Shown piece by piece: positions 27,291 to 35,921 of a DNA stretch of 58,406 bases. The position numbers were made by a program, and so were the translations under genes. The stretch comes from Cellvibrionaceae bacterium (GTDB lineage Bacteria > Pseudomonadota > Gammaproteobacteria > Pseudomonadales > Cellvibrionaceae). Below the pieces are notes generated by a model. It ran no database searches, had not been told where the DNA came from, and saw only the letters and a list, made by a program, of their open reading frames with translations. Position 1 is the stretch's first letter, and each line of letters starts with the position of its first letter. The stretch covers positions 1 through 58,406 of the forward strand of contig JAOXRT010000101.1 in NCBI GenBank assembly GCA_025800365.1, in the 5' to 3' direction.

Positions 27291-27443
27291 TTTCTAATCC
27301 TTAGCTTTACAATCGCCTTTTACACCGATCTATATTGAAGGCGCTGCAGTGATGAGAGCTAGGCAGTATCTCAAATAGAGCGGGCGCAATACAGAGTGAG
27401 AAGTGCATAAGGACTGTGTAAATTTGTCAAAGCTAAGAGCACA

Positions 27444-28004
27444 ATGACTAATTCAATGAATGCTTCTATGAAAAAGGCCATTAGCCGATATATACAGGGC
27501 AAAGATCACAATAAGCCCCATTTATTAAAACAGGCCTTCGCGCTGCATTCGAAGCTGAGTATGCAGGTGAAGACTGAGAACATCAGCTTTCCGTCAAATA
27601 CTCAGGGCTTAGCGGCTATCAGCAAGCTATTGGTGAGCGATTTTAATAAGCAATATGAAAACATCTATACCTATTGCATCACCGACACATTTGGTGAAGC
27701 CGAGCTAAGCTTGAGCTGTTGCTGGTTGGTCGTGATGACAGAGAAGGTCTCGGGCAAGGTACGCGTTGGTTTTGGCGACTATCACTGGGAGTTTTCACAT
27801 TCAGGCTCGCATCTACTGGCTGATCGCTTGGAAATTATCATTGATGCTATGAATGTTTTAGATGAAGAAGCAAAAGAGCCCTTCTTAGTGTGGGCTGAGG
27901 CTTTGCCCTACCCTTACCTTTCACTGAGCGAACTGCTCAGTAATAGCCCAGCACATGAAGCGGTTGAAGCCTTAGAAGCTAAGTTGTCAGCTAAGAAAAA
28001 ATAG
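27444..28004 (+). CDS. Small hypothetical protein, possibly NTF2/SnoaL-like
   Basis: A 186-residue soluble protein. The opening AISRYIQGKDHNKPHLLKQAFA plus a later strand-rich part resembles SnoaL/NTF2-like proteins, where an N-terminal helix region is followed by a curved sheet, but I see no decisive catalytic motif. The C-terminal tail is Lys-rich. Three ATG codons lie within the first nine codons; I kept the first. It is divergent from the M20 peptidase and is followed 34 bp later by a VOC protein, with which it may be cotranscribed. Function unknown. Confidence 0.5.
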   Translation: MTNSMNASMKKAISRYIQGKDHNKPHLLKQAFALHSKLSMQVKTENISFPSNTQGLAAISKLLVSDFNKQYENIYTYCITDTFGEAELSLSCCWLVVMTEKVSGKVRVGFGDYHWEFSHSGSHLLADRLEIIIDAMNVLDEEAKEPFLVWAEALPYPYLSLSELLSNSPAHEAVEALEAKLSAKKK

Positions 28005-28038
28005 AACAATAAAATAAAGAGAAAAAGAGATACAAAAC

Positions 28039-28419
28039 ATGAAATCACTGGCGATATCTTGGGTCGGTTTGTTTGCAGAAGATGTAAAGAAGCTTAGCGG
28101 TTTTTATCAGCAGGCTCTGGGCTTGTCCTTGAAAAGTTACCGCGATGACTGCGCCATAATGCAGACTGAGAATGGCGACTGCTTTGAGATATTTGACGGT
28201 GGCAAAGCTAGCGGGCAACGTAAAACAACTGAACAGCAATCAATGGTTTTAGCCTTTGAAGTTGAAGATATACATATCGCCATTGAGCGTATGCAATCGA
28301 TGGGCTATAAAGCCGATTCAGAATTAGGTCAATATGGTGGACATCGCTGGATCTACTATCTTGACCCGGAGGGTAATCGCTTTGAAATAAAGCAATCGGG
28401 CGAATTACCAACAGATTAG
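28039..28419 (+). CDS. VOC family protein (glyoxalase/bleomycin resistance-like)
   Basis: A 126-residue single-module VOC protein. The paired beta-alpha-beta units are [20 protein letters not shown] with [10 protein letters not shown], and [20 protein letters not shown] with the closing [16 protein letters not shown]. The usual metal-binding Glu is seen near the end in FEIKQ. Candidate roles include detoxification of an aldehyde or an antibiotic; none can be chosen. It lies 8 bp upstream of the YaiI-like gene in a probable three-gene operon. Confidence 0.82.
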   Translation: MKSLAISWVGLFAEDVKKLSGFYQQALGLSLKSYRDDCAIMQTENGDCFEIFDGGKASGQRKTTEQQSMVLAFEVEDIHIAIERMQSMGYKADSELGQYGGHRWIYYLDPEGNRFEIKQSGELPTD

Positions 28420-28427
28420 GAAAGACT

Positions 28428-28877
28428 ATGACAATATGGGTAGACGCCGACGCTTGTCCGGTAGCCATTAAAGAAATTTTATTCAGAGCCGCGAATCGCT
28501 CAGAAACCGATTGTTGCTTAATCGCCAATCAATATATCCCTGTACCTAAATCTAAGTTTCTTAGCAGTGTTCAGGTATCTCACGGCTTTGATGTTGCCGA
28601 TAATGAAATCGTACAACGCTGTGTCGAAGGTGATCTTGTCATTACCTCCGATATTCCACTGGCCGCTGAAGTTATTGAAAAAGGCGCTAAGGCATTAAGC
28701 CCGCGAGGTGAGCCTTACAGCAAAGCCAATATTGGTGCTCGGTTAAATATGCGCGACTTTATGGACACGCTGCGAGCCAGTGGTATCCAAAGTGGTGGCC
28801 CGCCGCCTTTGGGGCCAAAAGAAAAGCAGGCGTTTGCCAATCAGTTGGATAAGTATTTGGCTAAGCTTAAAAAGTAA
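28428..28877 (+). CDS. yaiI: YaiI/YqxD family protein (UPF0178)
   Basis: A 149-residue protein with unmistakable UPF0178 features: the N-terminal [54 protein letters not shown] and the C-terminal [20 protein letters not shown]. The conserved Asp residues suggest a PIN-like metal-binding fold, but the role is not established. A good ribosome-binding site (AGGAAAG) precedes the ATG. It ends the short operon beginning at 27444. Confidence 0.93.
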   Translation: MTIWVDADACPVAIKEILFRAANRSETDCCLIANQYIPVPKSKFLSSVQVSHGFDVADNEIVQRCVEGDLVITSDIPLAAEVIEKGAKALSPRGEPYSKANIGARLNMRDFMDTLRASGIQSGGPPPLGPKEKQAFANQLDKYLAKLKK

Positions 28878-28959
28878 ATCGCCTTGCCCAACTTACTTCG
28901 TGTTTAGTAGGATAGCTTGAGTGCCAAGTCAAAACCAGTAATTCTAAGAGGGCTACAAT

Positions 28960-29988
28960 ATGGAAGCAGAGACCAAAGAGCCCTTGCCCAAGCTAAAGAC
29001 CTTTCGTAACGCAGATTATTCAGAGTGGGTGCGACTAAAAAACAATTACCCCCGCTTTGTAAATTATCGCAATAATGATACCGAAAGTGGCTATGAAGAA
29101 CTGTATAGCTTACATACCGGTTTTTACCTGCGAATTCTCAATCTAAAAGTACTTAAGCACAGTGTCGTGCCTTTGAAATTTGCAGGCCAACACCTCATTT
29201 TAGCTTTAAAGCTAAAAGGCACCAATAAGCTTAGTAGCCGTGGTGGCGAAGAGCTATTGCTTCATGCTAGTACGGCTGGTGTGTATTACTTTGATGAAGA
29301 CACATTGCTAGAAGATAGCAGTGAACAAGATGACTACTTGATGGTGATGCTGGTTATTGATATTGAGCAGCTTAGCCAAGCGCCCTTATCGTTTGAGCAA
29401 GATTCTATGCCGCGTATGCTGCAGCCTGCATTGAATGGTGTAGAGAAGCGACTAGAGTTTGCTTACCACTTTGGTCCAGATGTATTGTCGGCAGCCGAGG
29501 CTGTGGTTGAGCGCAGAGTGCGTCAGGAGCACCTTTCATTGTATCTTCGCAGTAAGGCTGTTGAGCTTTTATGTTTAGTTTTCCAAGATATCAGCCTGCT
29601 CGAAGCTAATTATCAATTGAAACAAGTTCCCCAAAAAGATATAGATAGCTTGAATGAAGTAAAGGCTTTTATTGAAACGAATTTGAGGGATGTTCCATCG
29701 GTGCCTGAGTTGGCAGAGAGGTTTAGACTATCTGAATCGCGACTTAAGTCAGGCTTCAGCTCCTTATTCGGAATGAGTATTCGGCAATTCTTACTCGGTT
29801 TACGTATGCAGCGAGCGCAAGAGAGATTGGCTGAAAACCAACTCAATATCGATGTAATAGCCGATCAATTAGGGTATCGACATACTAGCAACTTCATTTC
29901 AGCATTCAAACGGCACTTCGGTATGACTCCCAAAGCTTACCAAGCTAGAGTGTTGGCAAAATTTATCGGCGACTCACCAAAATCATAA
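28960..29988 (+). CDS. AraC-family transcriptional regulator
   Basis: A 342-residue regulator with an N-terminal AraC_binding-like domain (about 1-200) and a C-terminal pair of helix-turn-helices: ELAERFRLSESRLKSGFSSL and VIADQLGYRHTSNFISAFKR followed by HFGMTPKAYQ. The N-terminal half lacks a recognisable cofactor motif. It lies on the same strand 91 bp before a TonB receptor gene and is probably its activator. The cluster that follows (receptor, MFS transporter, deacetylase) would then be one inducible uptake unit. Confidence 0.88.
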   Translation: MEAETKEPLPKLKTFRNADYSEWVRLKNNYPRFVNYRNNDTESGYEELYSLHTGFYLRILNLKVLKHSVVPLKFAGQHLILALKLKGTNKLSSRGGEELLLHASTAGVYYFDEDTLLEDSSEQDDYLMVMLVIDIEQLSQAPLSFEQDSMPRMLQPALNGVEKRLEFAYHFGPDVLSAAEAVVERRVRQEHLSLYLRSKAVELLCLVFQDISLLEANYQLKQVPQKDIDSLNEVKAFIETNLRDVPSVPELAERFRLSESRLKSGFSSLFGMSIRQFLLGLRMQRAQERLAENQLNIDVIADQLGYRHTSNFISAFKRHFGMTPKAYQARVLAKFIGDSPKS

Positions 29989-30079
29989 TAATTGCCCCTT
30001 TGCCCATAACTTTCCTGTGATTTTGATTGCTAGCATTCAACACTAACAATTATTAGCAAGATGTGGAGAGTGCGGCGAG

Positions 30080-32299
30080 ATGAATAAGTTTAAAAAGGCC
30101 CCTTTAAGTTCTGCCCTAGCGTTAATGCTGGCAATGAGTAGTACTCAGGCAGCTGTTATTGAAGAAGTTGTTGTTACAGCAAGTAAGCGGGCCCAGAGTG
30201 CCCAGGATTTGGGGGTTTCTGTAAGTGCCTTTGCTGGCGACGACATTAAGGATCTAGCATTAGAGCAGCCGACAGATTTGGCCGCACAGACTCCAGGCCT
30301 TACTACCACCAATGCCACATCAGGTGGTACTCCTATCTTCGCTATTCGTGGTATTGGCTTGGATGATTTTAATATCAACAACAGCAGTGGTGTTGGTGTT
30401 TATGTCGATGAGGTCTTTGCCAGCTCCCCAATGCTGTTGGGCTTTCAACTGATGGATATCGAACGTGTTGAAGTATTAAAAGGCCCCCAAGGAACACTTT
30501 ATGGGAAAAATACCACCGGTGGGGCAATCAACTTTGTGGGCGCAAAACCCGATGAATTGTTTGCCGCTGAACTGCGATTGAAAGTAGCTAGCTGGGAACG
30601 TTATGGTGTAGAAGGCTTTGTCAACGGAGCCCTGAGCGATACTGTAAATGCACGCCTAGCTTATAGTTATGATAAGCAAAATAAGGGTTGGCAAAAAGAT
30701 ATCGATAGCGGTAAGCGTTATGGTGAAGTTGATCGCTTGGCCTTAGTATCAAAGTTTTCTATTGCCATCAGCGATCAAACTGATGCCTTGATTAATATTC
30801 ATTACGGCCAAGATAAATCTCTTCCCTTATCCCCGCAAAATGACGACTCGGAGGCGCGTGCTAACGATACTTTATTTCTCGGCGGCTTATTTGATGGCCA
30901 GCTAGATGTACCCGCTGACGCAAAAAGTGTGCGAGTTGGAGCGTTAAACCTAGACCGAGATGAAGAAGGATTCGGCGGTTCCATCACAATTAATCACAGC
31001 CTAGAGAGCTTAGATATTACGAGTATTACGGCATATGAGCATTATGAACGCAAGGTGGTGGATAACTATGATGGTACAGCTGCGGTGTTTTTGGATCTTG
31101 ATCAAAGCGGTGAGCTTGAACAGTACTCACAAGAGCTACGTTTAACATCTGATAGTGCAGAAAATTACAGTTGGGTGGCGGGTGTCAATTTTTCAATAGA
31201 TGAAGTAGATGTTGATGACGATTTTCTATTGTTAGATTCGGCAGGTGTTAACCTTACCACTGCCTATACGCAAAAAAGCGAATCTTTTGGGGCTTACTTT
31301 CACAACGAATATCAACTGGCTGATTCCTGGCGTGTCATTGCAGGGCTTAGATATTCGCGAGACGAAAGGGAGTTTAGTGGGGGAACCTATAGTACTGATG
31401 GAAGCGACTTTTTGGGGGCGATAGCCGCTCATACCAACGTCGATGCGTTTGCAGGGCAAGCCGTTCTTACTCAAGACTCAAAAGCGACAGAGAACAACTT
31501 CTCTGGCAAGCTGGGTTTTGAATATGATTTAGAAGACGGCTCATTAGTGTACGGCAGCTGGTCTAGCAGTTATAAGGGCGGTTTATTCTACGGTGGCGTG
31601 GGTGCTGCTGAGGGCGTTCTGGACTATGTAAAACCAGAGGAGGTTACTGCTGTTGAATTGGGTTTTAAAACGCAGCTTCTCGATGACAGCTTGCGTCTAA
31701 ACGGTGCAATCTATCAGTACGACTATAAAGATCGACAATCCTTGGTGATTGTAGAAGACCCAGTACTCTTCTTGGTCGCAACACTGGCAAACGTCCCCGA
31801 GTCGACAATCACCGGTGGAGAGCTGGAGCTGCAATGGAAGCCGGGTGAAAACTTTGATATTCGTGGTGGTGTTTCTTATATCGATTCTGAAGTTAAACGA
31901 GCGTTGCGCTCTGAAGACGTTCGAGGACTAAATTTACTCGGTGCTGTACCTGCCGGAACCGACTTATCACAGGCACCACAATGGAGTTTTAATTTACTCA
32001 CAGCTTACGAGTGGTCCTTGAGCGATTACTACCTGAGAGCGCAGTTGAATTATAGTTGGTCGGATAAACAATTTGCCGCTTTGGCAGACCCTGTTGCGCA
32101 GTATGGACCTATAAAATCTTTGGGCGGTCGCTTGAGCTTACGCGATGATAGTGATGCATGGGAATTGAGCCTATGGGCAAAAAATTTAGCTGATCAGATA
32201 TCAGATACCTACAGCTTCACTAACAATTCAGCCGCGAGAACTGTTTATCGTCAGCAACCAAGAAGCTTTGGAATTGAGGCGGTGTATCGTTTTGACTAA
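30080..32299 (+). CDS. TonB-dependent receptor
   Basis: A 739-residue outer-membrane receptor with a signal peptide ending near STQAA, the TonB box EEVVVTASKRAQ, a plug domain (about 30-150: FAIRGIGLDDFN, GVYVDEVF, VEVLKGPQGTLYGKNTTGGA) and a barrel with a canonical C-terminal strand IEAVYRFD ending in an aromatic-rich segment. The ATG follows a GGAGAG ribosome-binding site. The downstream genes for an MFS transporter and an acetylpolyamine-amidohydrolase-like enzyme suggest an N-acylated amine or similar ligand. This is an inference from gene order. Confidence 0.93.
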   Translation: MNKFKKAPLSSALALMLAMSSTQAAVIEEVVVTASKRAQSAQDLGVSVSAFAGDDIKDLALEQPTDLAAQTPGLTTTNATSGGTPIFAIRGIGLDDFNINNSSGVGVYVDEVFASSPMLLGFQLMDIERVEVLKGPQGTLYGKNTTGGAINFVGAKPDELFAAELRLKVASWERYGVEGFVNGALSDTVNARLAYSYDKQNKGWQKDIDSGKRYGEVDRLALVSKFSIAISDQTDALINIHYGQDKSLPLSPQNDDSEARANDTLFLGGLFDGQLDVPADAKSVRVGALNLDRDEEGFGGSITINHSLESLDITSITAYEHYERKVVDNYDGTAAVFLDLDQSGELEQYSQELRLTSDSAENYSWVAGVNFSIDEVDVDDDFLLLDSAGVNLTTAYTQKSESFGAYFHNEYQLADSWRVIAGLRYSRDEREFSGGTYSTDGSDFLGAIAAHTNVDAFAGQAVLTQDSKATENNFSGKLGFEYDLEDGSLVYGSWSSSYKGGLFYGGVGAAEGVLDYVKPEEVTAVELGFKTQLLDDSLRLNGAIYQYDYKDRQSLVIVEDPVLFLVATLANVPESTITGGELELQWKPGENFDIRGGVSYIDSEVKRALRSEDVRGLNLLGAVPAGTDLSQAPQWSFNLLTAYEWSLSDYYLRAQLNYSWSDKQFAALADPVAQYGPIKSLGGRLSLRDDSDAWELSLWAKNLADQISDTYSFTNNSAARTVYRQQPRSFGIEAVYRFD

Positions 32300-32337
32300 A
32301 CCTTAACACTTTACCATCGGCTTTTAGGAGTAAATAG

Positions 32338-33525
32338 ATGCTATCACTCTTTGATCACTCTGGACGGCGAGTTGTACTAGCTGCTTTGGGGGCGCTGGTA
32401 GGATTAATGCCTCTGGCAATCTTACCGGCTTATCTAGGGGCGTTGGTCAGTCATGGTAACTATACCGCGAGTGAAGCAGGCTTAATATGCTCTTTAAATC
32501 TATTGGGTAATGCGCTGGGGGTAATGTGGGTATCTTGGAAGCCAAGGCTCCCTTTGCTTCCAGTGTTGTTAGTTGGACTATTACTCGAGCTTTCAGCAGA
32601 TCTGCTTTCATCAGTCTTGGAGCCTGGCAACGGGCTCCCTTTTTTAAGGCTCTTAGCGGGTATAGGTGGCGGCTTATTTACGGGCATCGGATTTAATATC
32701 ATCGCTTCATCTAATAAAACTGATCAGGGTTTTGGGTTTTTAATTCTCCTGCAATTTCTTCTTGGTGCCTTACTACTCAATAGCTTTACAGCACTTCTCG
32801 ATCAGTTTGCTATTAATGCTGTTTATTATGTCTTAATAGTGAGCGCGATTTTTTGCATGCTGTGTATGTTGCCTCTGTGGAAACAAGAAAAAAGTGATCA
32901 ACTATCATCGGTGCTTTCTCATGCCCGGCTATCTGAGCCCAGTCAAAAGGAATCAAAGTCTCCAAGCATAAATAAACTACAGGCTTTTCTTGCATTATCG
33001 GCCATTGTTTGTTTTGAAATTGCGGCATCTGGTGTTTGGGCCTATGCGGAACAGATCGCTGTTAGCTGGAAAATCTCCCCTGCTGATATAGGAAGCGCGC
33101 TTGCTTGGGGCGCATTGGCCGGCATACCAGGTTCTCTCATAGTGGTAATGCAAGGCGATCGTTTTGGGCGTTTGTGGCCAGTAACTATTTCAGTAGTTAT
33201 CGCAGCGCTCAGTGTGCATGTACTAGCTGACCGGGAGGGTAGCTACTTTATTTTTCTATGCTCGATGCTGATTTTCAACTTCTTCTGGGCCTATGCAATC
33301 CCCTATATGCAAGCCGAACAAGCGACACTAGATGAGCGCGGTCAGCTCGCTACGTTTGGCATGTCAGCTGTATTACTGGCTATTGCTTATGGGCCTTATT
33401 TATTTTCCATTCTTATTACAAACAATAGCTTCGCTGTGGCGATATGGATATGCCTCTGCTTGCTGCTGCTATGTGCTGTATTCACCCTGTTATTAGCCTA
33501 TAGCAAGCGAAAGACTATTGTTTAA
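32338..33525 (+). CDS. MFS-family transporter
   Basis: A 395-residue, very hydrophobic protein with about 12 membrane segments in two halves joined by a hydrophilic loop around residues 185-215 (LWKQEKSDQLSSVLSHARLS). The family loop motif is only weakly conserved: WVSWKPRLPLLPV near segment 2. The start has an AGGAG ribosome-binding site. Its position between a TonB receptor and a deacetylase suggests inner-membrane import of the receptor ligand or export of a product. No substrate-specific motif is seen. Confidence 0.82.
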   Translation: MLSLFDHSGRRVVLAALGALVGLMPLAILPAYLGALVSHGNYTASEAGLICSLNLLGNALGVMWVSWKPRLPLLPVLLVGLLLELSADLLSSVLEPGNGLPFLRLLAGIGGGLFTGIGFNIIASSNKTDQGFGFLILLQFLLGALLLNSFTALLDQFAINAVYYVLIVSAIFCMLCMLPLWKQEKSDQLSSVLSHARLSEPSQKESKSPSINKLQAFLALSAIVCFEIAASGVWAYAEQIAVSWKISPADIGSALAWGALAGIPGSLIVVMQGDRFGRLWPVTISVVIAALSVHVLADREGSYFIFLCSMLIFNFFWAYAIPYMQAEQATLDERGQLATFGMSAVLLAIAYGPYLFSILITNNSFAVAIWICLCLLLLCAVFTLLLAYSKRKTIV

Positions 33526-33536
33526 CGGAGACAAAT

Positions 33537-34574
33537 TTGAAAACAATTTATAGCCCAAAACACAGTGATCACTGGCTGCGTTTTGAATATTCTGGTGGGC
33601 AAGCCAAGCCCTGTTTTGAAAAGCCGGATAGAGTCGAGTTTGTTAAAAGGGAAATTCAATCGAGAAACCTAGGTGAAATCATCTTGGCTGATGAATTCTC
33701 AATCGATTACATACTTGCTGTACATGACAAGAGTTATATTAGCTTTTTACAAGAATGCTGGGCTCAGTGGTCCTCTGAAATGAACCCTGAGTTAGATGCC
33801 ATAGCGACAGTATTTGATCGTCAGGGCTTTATGTCGACCTCAGAACCAAAGAGCATTGAGGCCCGGTTGGGAAAATATTCGGCGGATTTAACCGCCGGTT
33901 TAGGTCCTAATTCATGGAATGCTATCGAGTCCTCAGCTCATGTAGCTTTAAGTGGCGCTCAAGCAGTATTGGCGGGAGAGAAATCAATATTCTCACTCTG
34001 TCGTCCAGCTGGCCATCATGCATCAGAGGCATTAATGGCCGGTTATTGTTATGTGAATAATGCAGCTGTTGCGGCCCAGTATTGCTTACAGGCGGGTTGT
34101 AAAAAAGTTGCTGTTTTAGATATCGACTATCATCATGGTAATGGCACACAATCAATTTTTTATGATCGCCCTGATGTGCTGGTAACGTCTATCCATGCTG
34201 ACCCTGATCGAGAATATCCATTTTTTGCAGGTAGAGAGCATGAGCTTGGTGAAGGTGCGGGAAAAGGTTTCAATTTAAATATTCCGCTAGCTTTAAGCTC
34301 TACTAGCTGGACTGAATACCAGCAAGCCTTACATAAGAGCATGGACGCTATTTCGACTTATCAACCCGATATATTGATCGTATCCTTGGGTGTTGATACC
34401 TATGAGAACGATCCTATCTCCCACTTTAAACTAAACAGTAATGACTTTGAGCGTATTGGTAAGCTTTTAGCAGAGTTGAGGCTACCCAGCATATTTGTAT
34501 TCGAAGGAGGCTATGCTGTTCAAGAGATAGGTGTCAATACAGTGAATGTCTTACAGGCTTTTGATAGCCATTAA
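33537..34574 (+). CDS. Histone deacetylase-superfamily amidohydrolase, acetylpolyamine amidohydrolase-like
   Basis: A 345-residue zinc deacetylase. CRPAGHHA (His160, His161) holds the general bases. VLDIDYHHGNGTQSIFY contains the zinc ligands Asp197 and His199. SLGVDTYENDP supplies the third ligand (about Asp284). RPAGHHA, YCYVNN and HADPDREYPFF are typical of acetylpolyamine amidohydrolases, which deacetylate N-acetylputrescine, acetylcadaverine and similar amines. The start is a TTG at 33537 with ACGGAG 6 bases upstream; no ATG is available before the conserved N-terminus. It is 11 bp after the MFS gene and probably cotranscribed with the TonB receptor. Confidence 0.88.
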   Translation: MKTIYSPKHSDHWLRFEYSGGQAKPCFEKPDRVEFVKREIQSRNLGEIILADEFSIDYILAVHDKSYISFLQECWAQWSSEMNPELDAIATVFDRQGFMSTSEPKSIEARLGKYSADLTAGLGPNSWNAIESSAHVALSGAQAVLAGEKSIFSLCRPAGHHASEALMAGYCYVNNAAVAAQYCLQAGCKKVAVLDIDYHHGNGTQSIFYDRPDVLVTSIHADPDREYPFFAGREHELGEGAGKGFNLNIPLALSSTSWTEYQQALHKSMDAISTYQPDILIVSLGVDTYENDPISHFKLNSNDFERIGKLLAELRLPSIFVFEGGYAVQEIGVNTVNVLQAFDSH

Positions 34575-34579
34575 ACTGA

Positions 34580-34608
34580 TTGACAATTACTTAATACTCA
34601 ACCAATAT
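34580..34608 (+). promoter_or_regulatory. Candidate sigma-70 promoter for the leader region
   Basis: A perfect -35 box TTGACA (34580-34585), a 17-bp spacer and a partial -10 box CAATAT (34603-34608). Transcription would start near 34615, at the ATG of the small leader frame. The -10 match is weak, so strength is uncertain. Confidence 0.4.
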
Positions 34609-34614
34609 CCGCCT

Positions 34615-34683
34615 ATGAACAAAATACTTAGCACTCAGGCCGTCATTATTACCATCATTATTAATCAATGGTGGGTTGGCTAG
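34615..34683 (+). CDS. Putative Ile-rich leader peptide (22 residues)
   Basis: A 22-codon frame, ATG to TAG, directly upstream of an intrinsic terminator. It contains the run VIITIII (34642-34662) and two adjacent Trp codons (34669-34674). Ile-rich or Thr-rich leaders precede attenuated thr/ilv operons in enterics, but the next gene here is a P-loop ATPase. There is no clear ribosome-binding site, and the predicted transcript would be nearly leaderless. RNA pairing possibilities favour an attenuator role (see findings). It could be chance. Confidence 0.35.
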   Translation: MNKILSTQAVIITIIINQWWVG

Positions 34684-34699
34684 TGCGTAACTAATTCTT

Positions 34700-34722
34700 A
34701 AACCCGCCCAAGAGGCGGGTTT
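34700..34722 (+). terminator. Intrinsic terminator or attenuator
   Basis: AAACCCGCC (34700-34708) and GGCGGGTTT (34714-34722) form a 9-bp stem with a 5-base loop followed by a T-run. It terminates the deacetylase operon, or attenuates transcription into the ATPase gene. The 5' arm can alternatively pair with GTGGGTT at 34671-34677. Confidence 0.85.
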
Positions 34723-34730
34723 TTTGTTTC

Positions 34731-34757
34731 TGCCTCCTGGGTTTATATACGGAGGCA
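34731..34757 (+). promoter_or_regulatory. Hairpin sequestering the Shine-Dalgarno of the next gene
   Basis: TGCCTCC (34731-34737) is perfectly complementary to GGAGGCA (34751-34757), which contains the whole ribosome-binding site GGAGG of the ATPase gene starting at 34760. The loop is 13 bases (AT-rich). Such a structure would block translation unless opened, as in RNA thermometers, riboswitch expression platforms or translational attenuators. Confidence 0.6.
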
Positions 34758-34759
34758 AT

Positions 34760-35257
34760 ATGGCTAAACAAATAGGTACTTTGAGTTTTTTCTGTGGAAA
34801 GATGGCGGCAGGGAAATCTACACGAGCTAAACAAATCGCAGAACAATGCCAAGCGGTACTTATATCGGAAGATCTATGGTTGGAAAAATTATACCCTGCT
34901 CAGGTACGCTGTTTATCGAGCTACATTGAGTATTCAACACGTCTGAAGCCTATAGTGAAAGAGCTAGTGCAGTCTATATTGACTACAGGAAGCGATGTTG
35001 TACTAGATTTTCCGGCAAATACCGTAAATCAACGCGATTGGTTTCGAAGTATCTTTGCAGAGATCGCTGCGCCGCATCAACTCTTCTATCTGGCTCGCTC
35101 CGATCAGCACTGTTTAGATCAGTTGGCTGCTCGCCGTAAAGCTCAGCCTGAGCGAGTTGAAACAGATACAGAAGATATGTTCTGGAAAATGCACTCCTTC
35201 TTTGAAGAACCTTCCCTTGAAGAGAGCTTTAGCTTGTTGGTTGAGGGGCGTAGTTAA
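34760..35257 (+). CDS. P-loop ATPase / small kinase-like protein (AAA_33 type)
   Basis: A 165-residue protein with a Walker A motif CGKMAAGKST (residues 12-21) and VVLDFPANTV as a likely Walker B-like strand, followed by QLAARRKAQPERVETDTEDM, typical of zeta-toxin/gluconate-kinase-like ATP-binding proteins of this size. These phosphorylate a small molecule or are resistance kinases; the substrate is unknown. The start is the ATG at 34760, with GGAGG 4 bases upstream inside a hairpin, rather than an upstream TTG at 34724 located in the terminator T-tract. Confidence 0.78.
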   Translation: MAKQIGTLSFFCGKMAAGKSTRAKQIAEQCQAVLISEDLWLEKLYPAQVRCLSSYIEYSTRLKPIVKELVQSILTTGSDVVLDFPANTVNQRDWFRSIFAEIAAPHQLFYLARSDQHCLDQLAARRKAQPERVETDTEDMFWKMHSFFEEPSLEESFSLLVEGRS

Positions 35258-35315
35258 TGTATGGCTATAAGCGGTACAATAAGGGCTGTGCCTACTTTTT
35301 AAAGAGTAAGTTGTA

Positions 35316-35921
35316 ATGACGGTAGAGGAATTTTCAAAGGAAAGCACCTTCTTATCTAAAACTTTTTTAGATCAAGATTATTCAGGGATCAGTTTAGAGG
35401 GGAAGGAGTTTGATGATTGCACTTTTAAAAACTGTAATTTTAGTGAAGCGGACTTTTCTAGGGCCAGTTTTATAGAGTGTGAGTTTAATAGCTGCAATCT
35501 CAGCTTGATTCAGTTAGATGCCTGCAAGTTTTCCGATGTGACATTTAACTTATGTAAGATCATTGGGGTGAATTGGGGCAAGGTGCATTGGCCTCGAATT
35601 ATGTTTGAATCGCCTATTAGATTTAATCAGGTAGTGCTAAACGATAGCTCATTCTATGGCGTGTCTTTACCTGGATTAATCATCGAAGACAGCAAATTGC
35701 ATAATGTTGATTTTAGAGAAGGTGATTTTACAGACGCCAAGCTTTGTTATTGCGATTTTACTGGGAGCTTGTTTCAACACACGAATCTAAGCAGCTGCGA
35801 TATGACAGAATCAAGCAACTACGATATTAACTTGAGTGAGAACACGACATCGGGCGCAAAGTTCAGCCGCTTTGAGGCCATACGGTTGCTAGACTATTTT
35901 GATATCGAATTGGTTGACTAG
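35316..35921 (+). CDS. Pentapeptide-repeat protein, Qnr/McbG-like size
   Basis: A 201-residue protein made largely of A(D/N)LXX-type repeats: FDDCTFKNCNFSEADFSRAS near residues 31-50, and VDFREGDFTDAKLCYCDFTG near 130-150. The C-terminus, AKFSRFEAIRLLDYFDIELV, forms a dimerisation helix. Such right-handed quadrilateral helices mimic DNA; Qnr and McbG relatives protect gyrase from quinolones or microcin. Several repeats here deviate, for example around WGKVHWPRIMFE. Whether it binds gyrase is unknown. It stands alone, about 60 bp after the ATPase gene. Confidence 0.85.
   Translation: MTVEEFSKESTFLSKTFLDQDYSGISLEGKEFDDCTFKNCNFSEADFSRASFIECEFNSCNLSLIQLDACKFSDVTFNLCKIIGVNWGKVHWPRIMFESPIRFNQVVLNDSSFYGVSLPGLIIEDSKLHNVDFREGDFTDAKLCYCDFTGSLFQHTNLSSCDMTESSNYDINLSENTTSGAKFSRFEAIRLLDYFDIELVD

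Noticed and set aside
34615-34683. Tandem Trp codons as a classical trp-operon attenuator
   Set aside because: The Trp codons overlap the antiterminator arm itself, and no trp gene follows; the Ile run is better placed for stalling.
35316-35921. A quinolone-resistance qnr gene
   Set aside because: Only the general pentapeptide pattern is shared; the repeats are irregular and identity to Qnr cannot be shown here, so no resistance claim is made.
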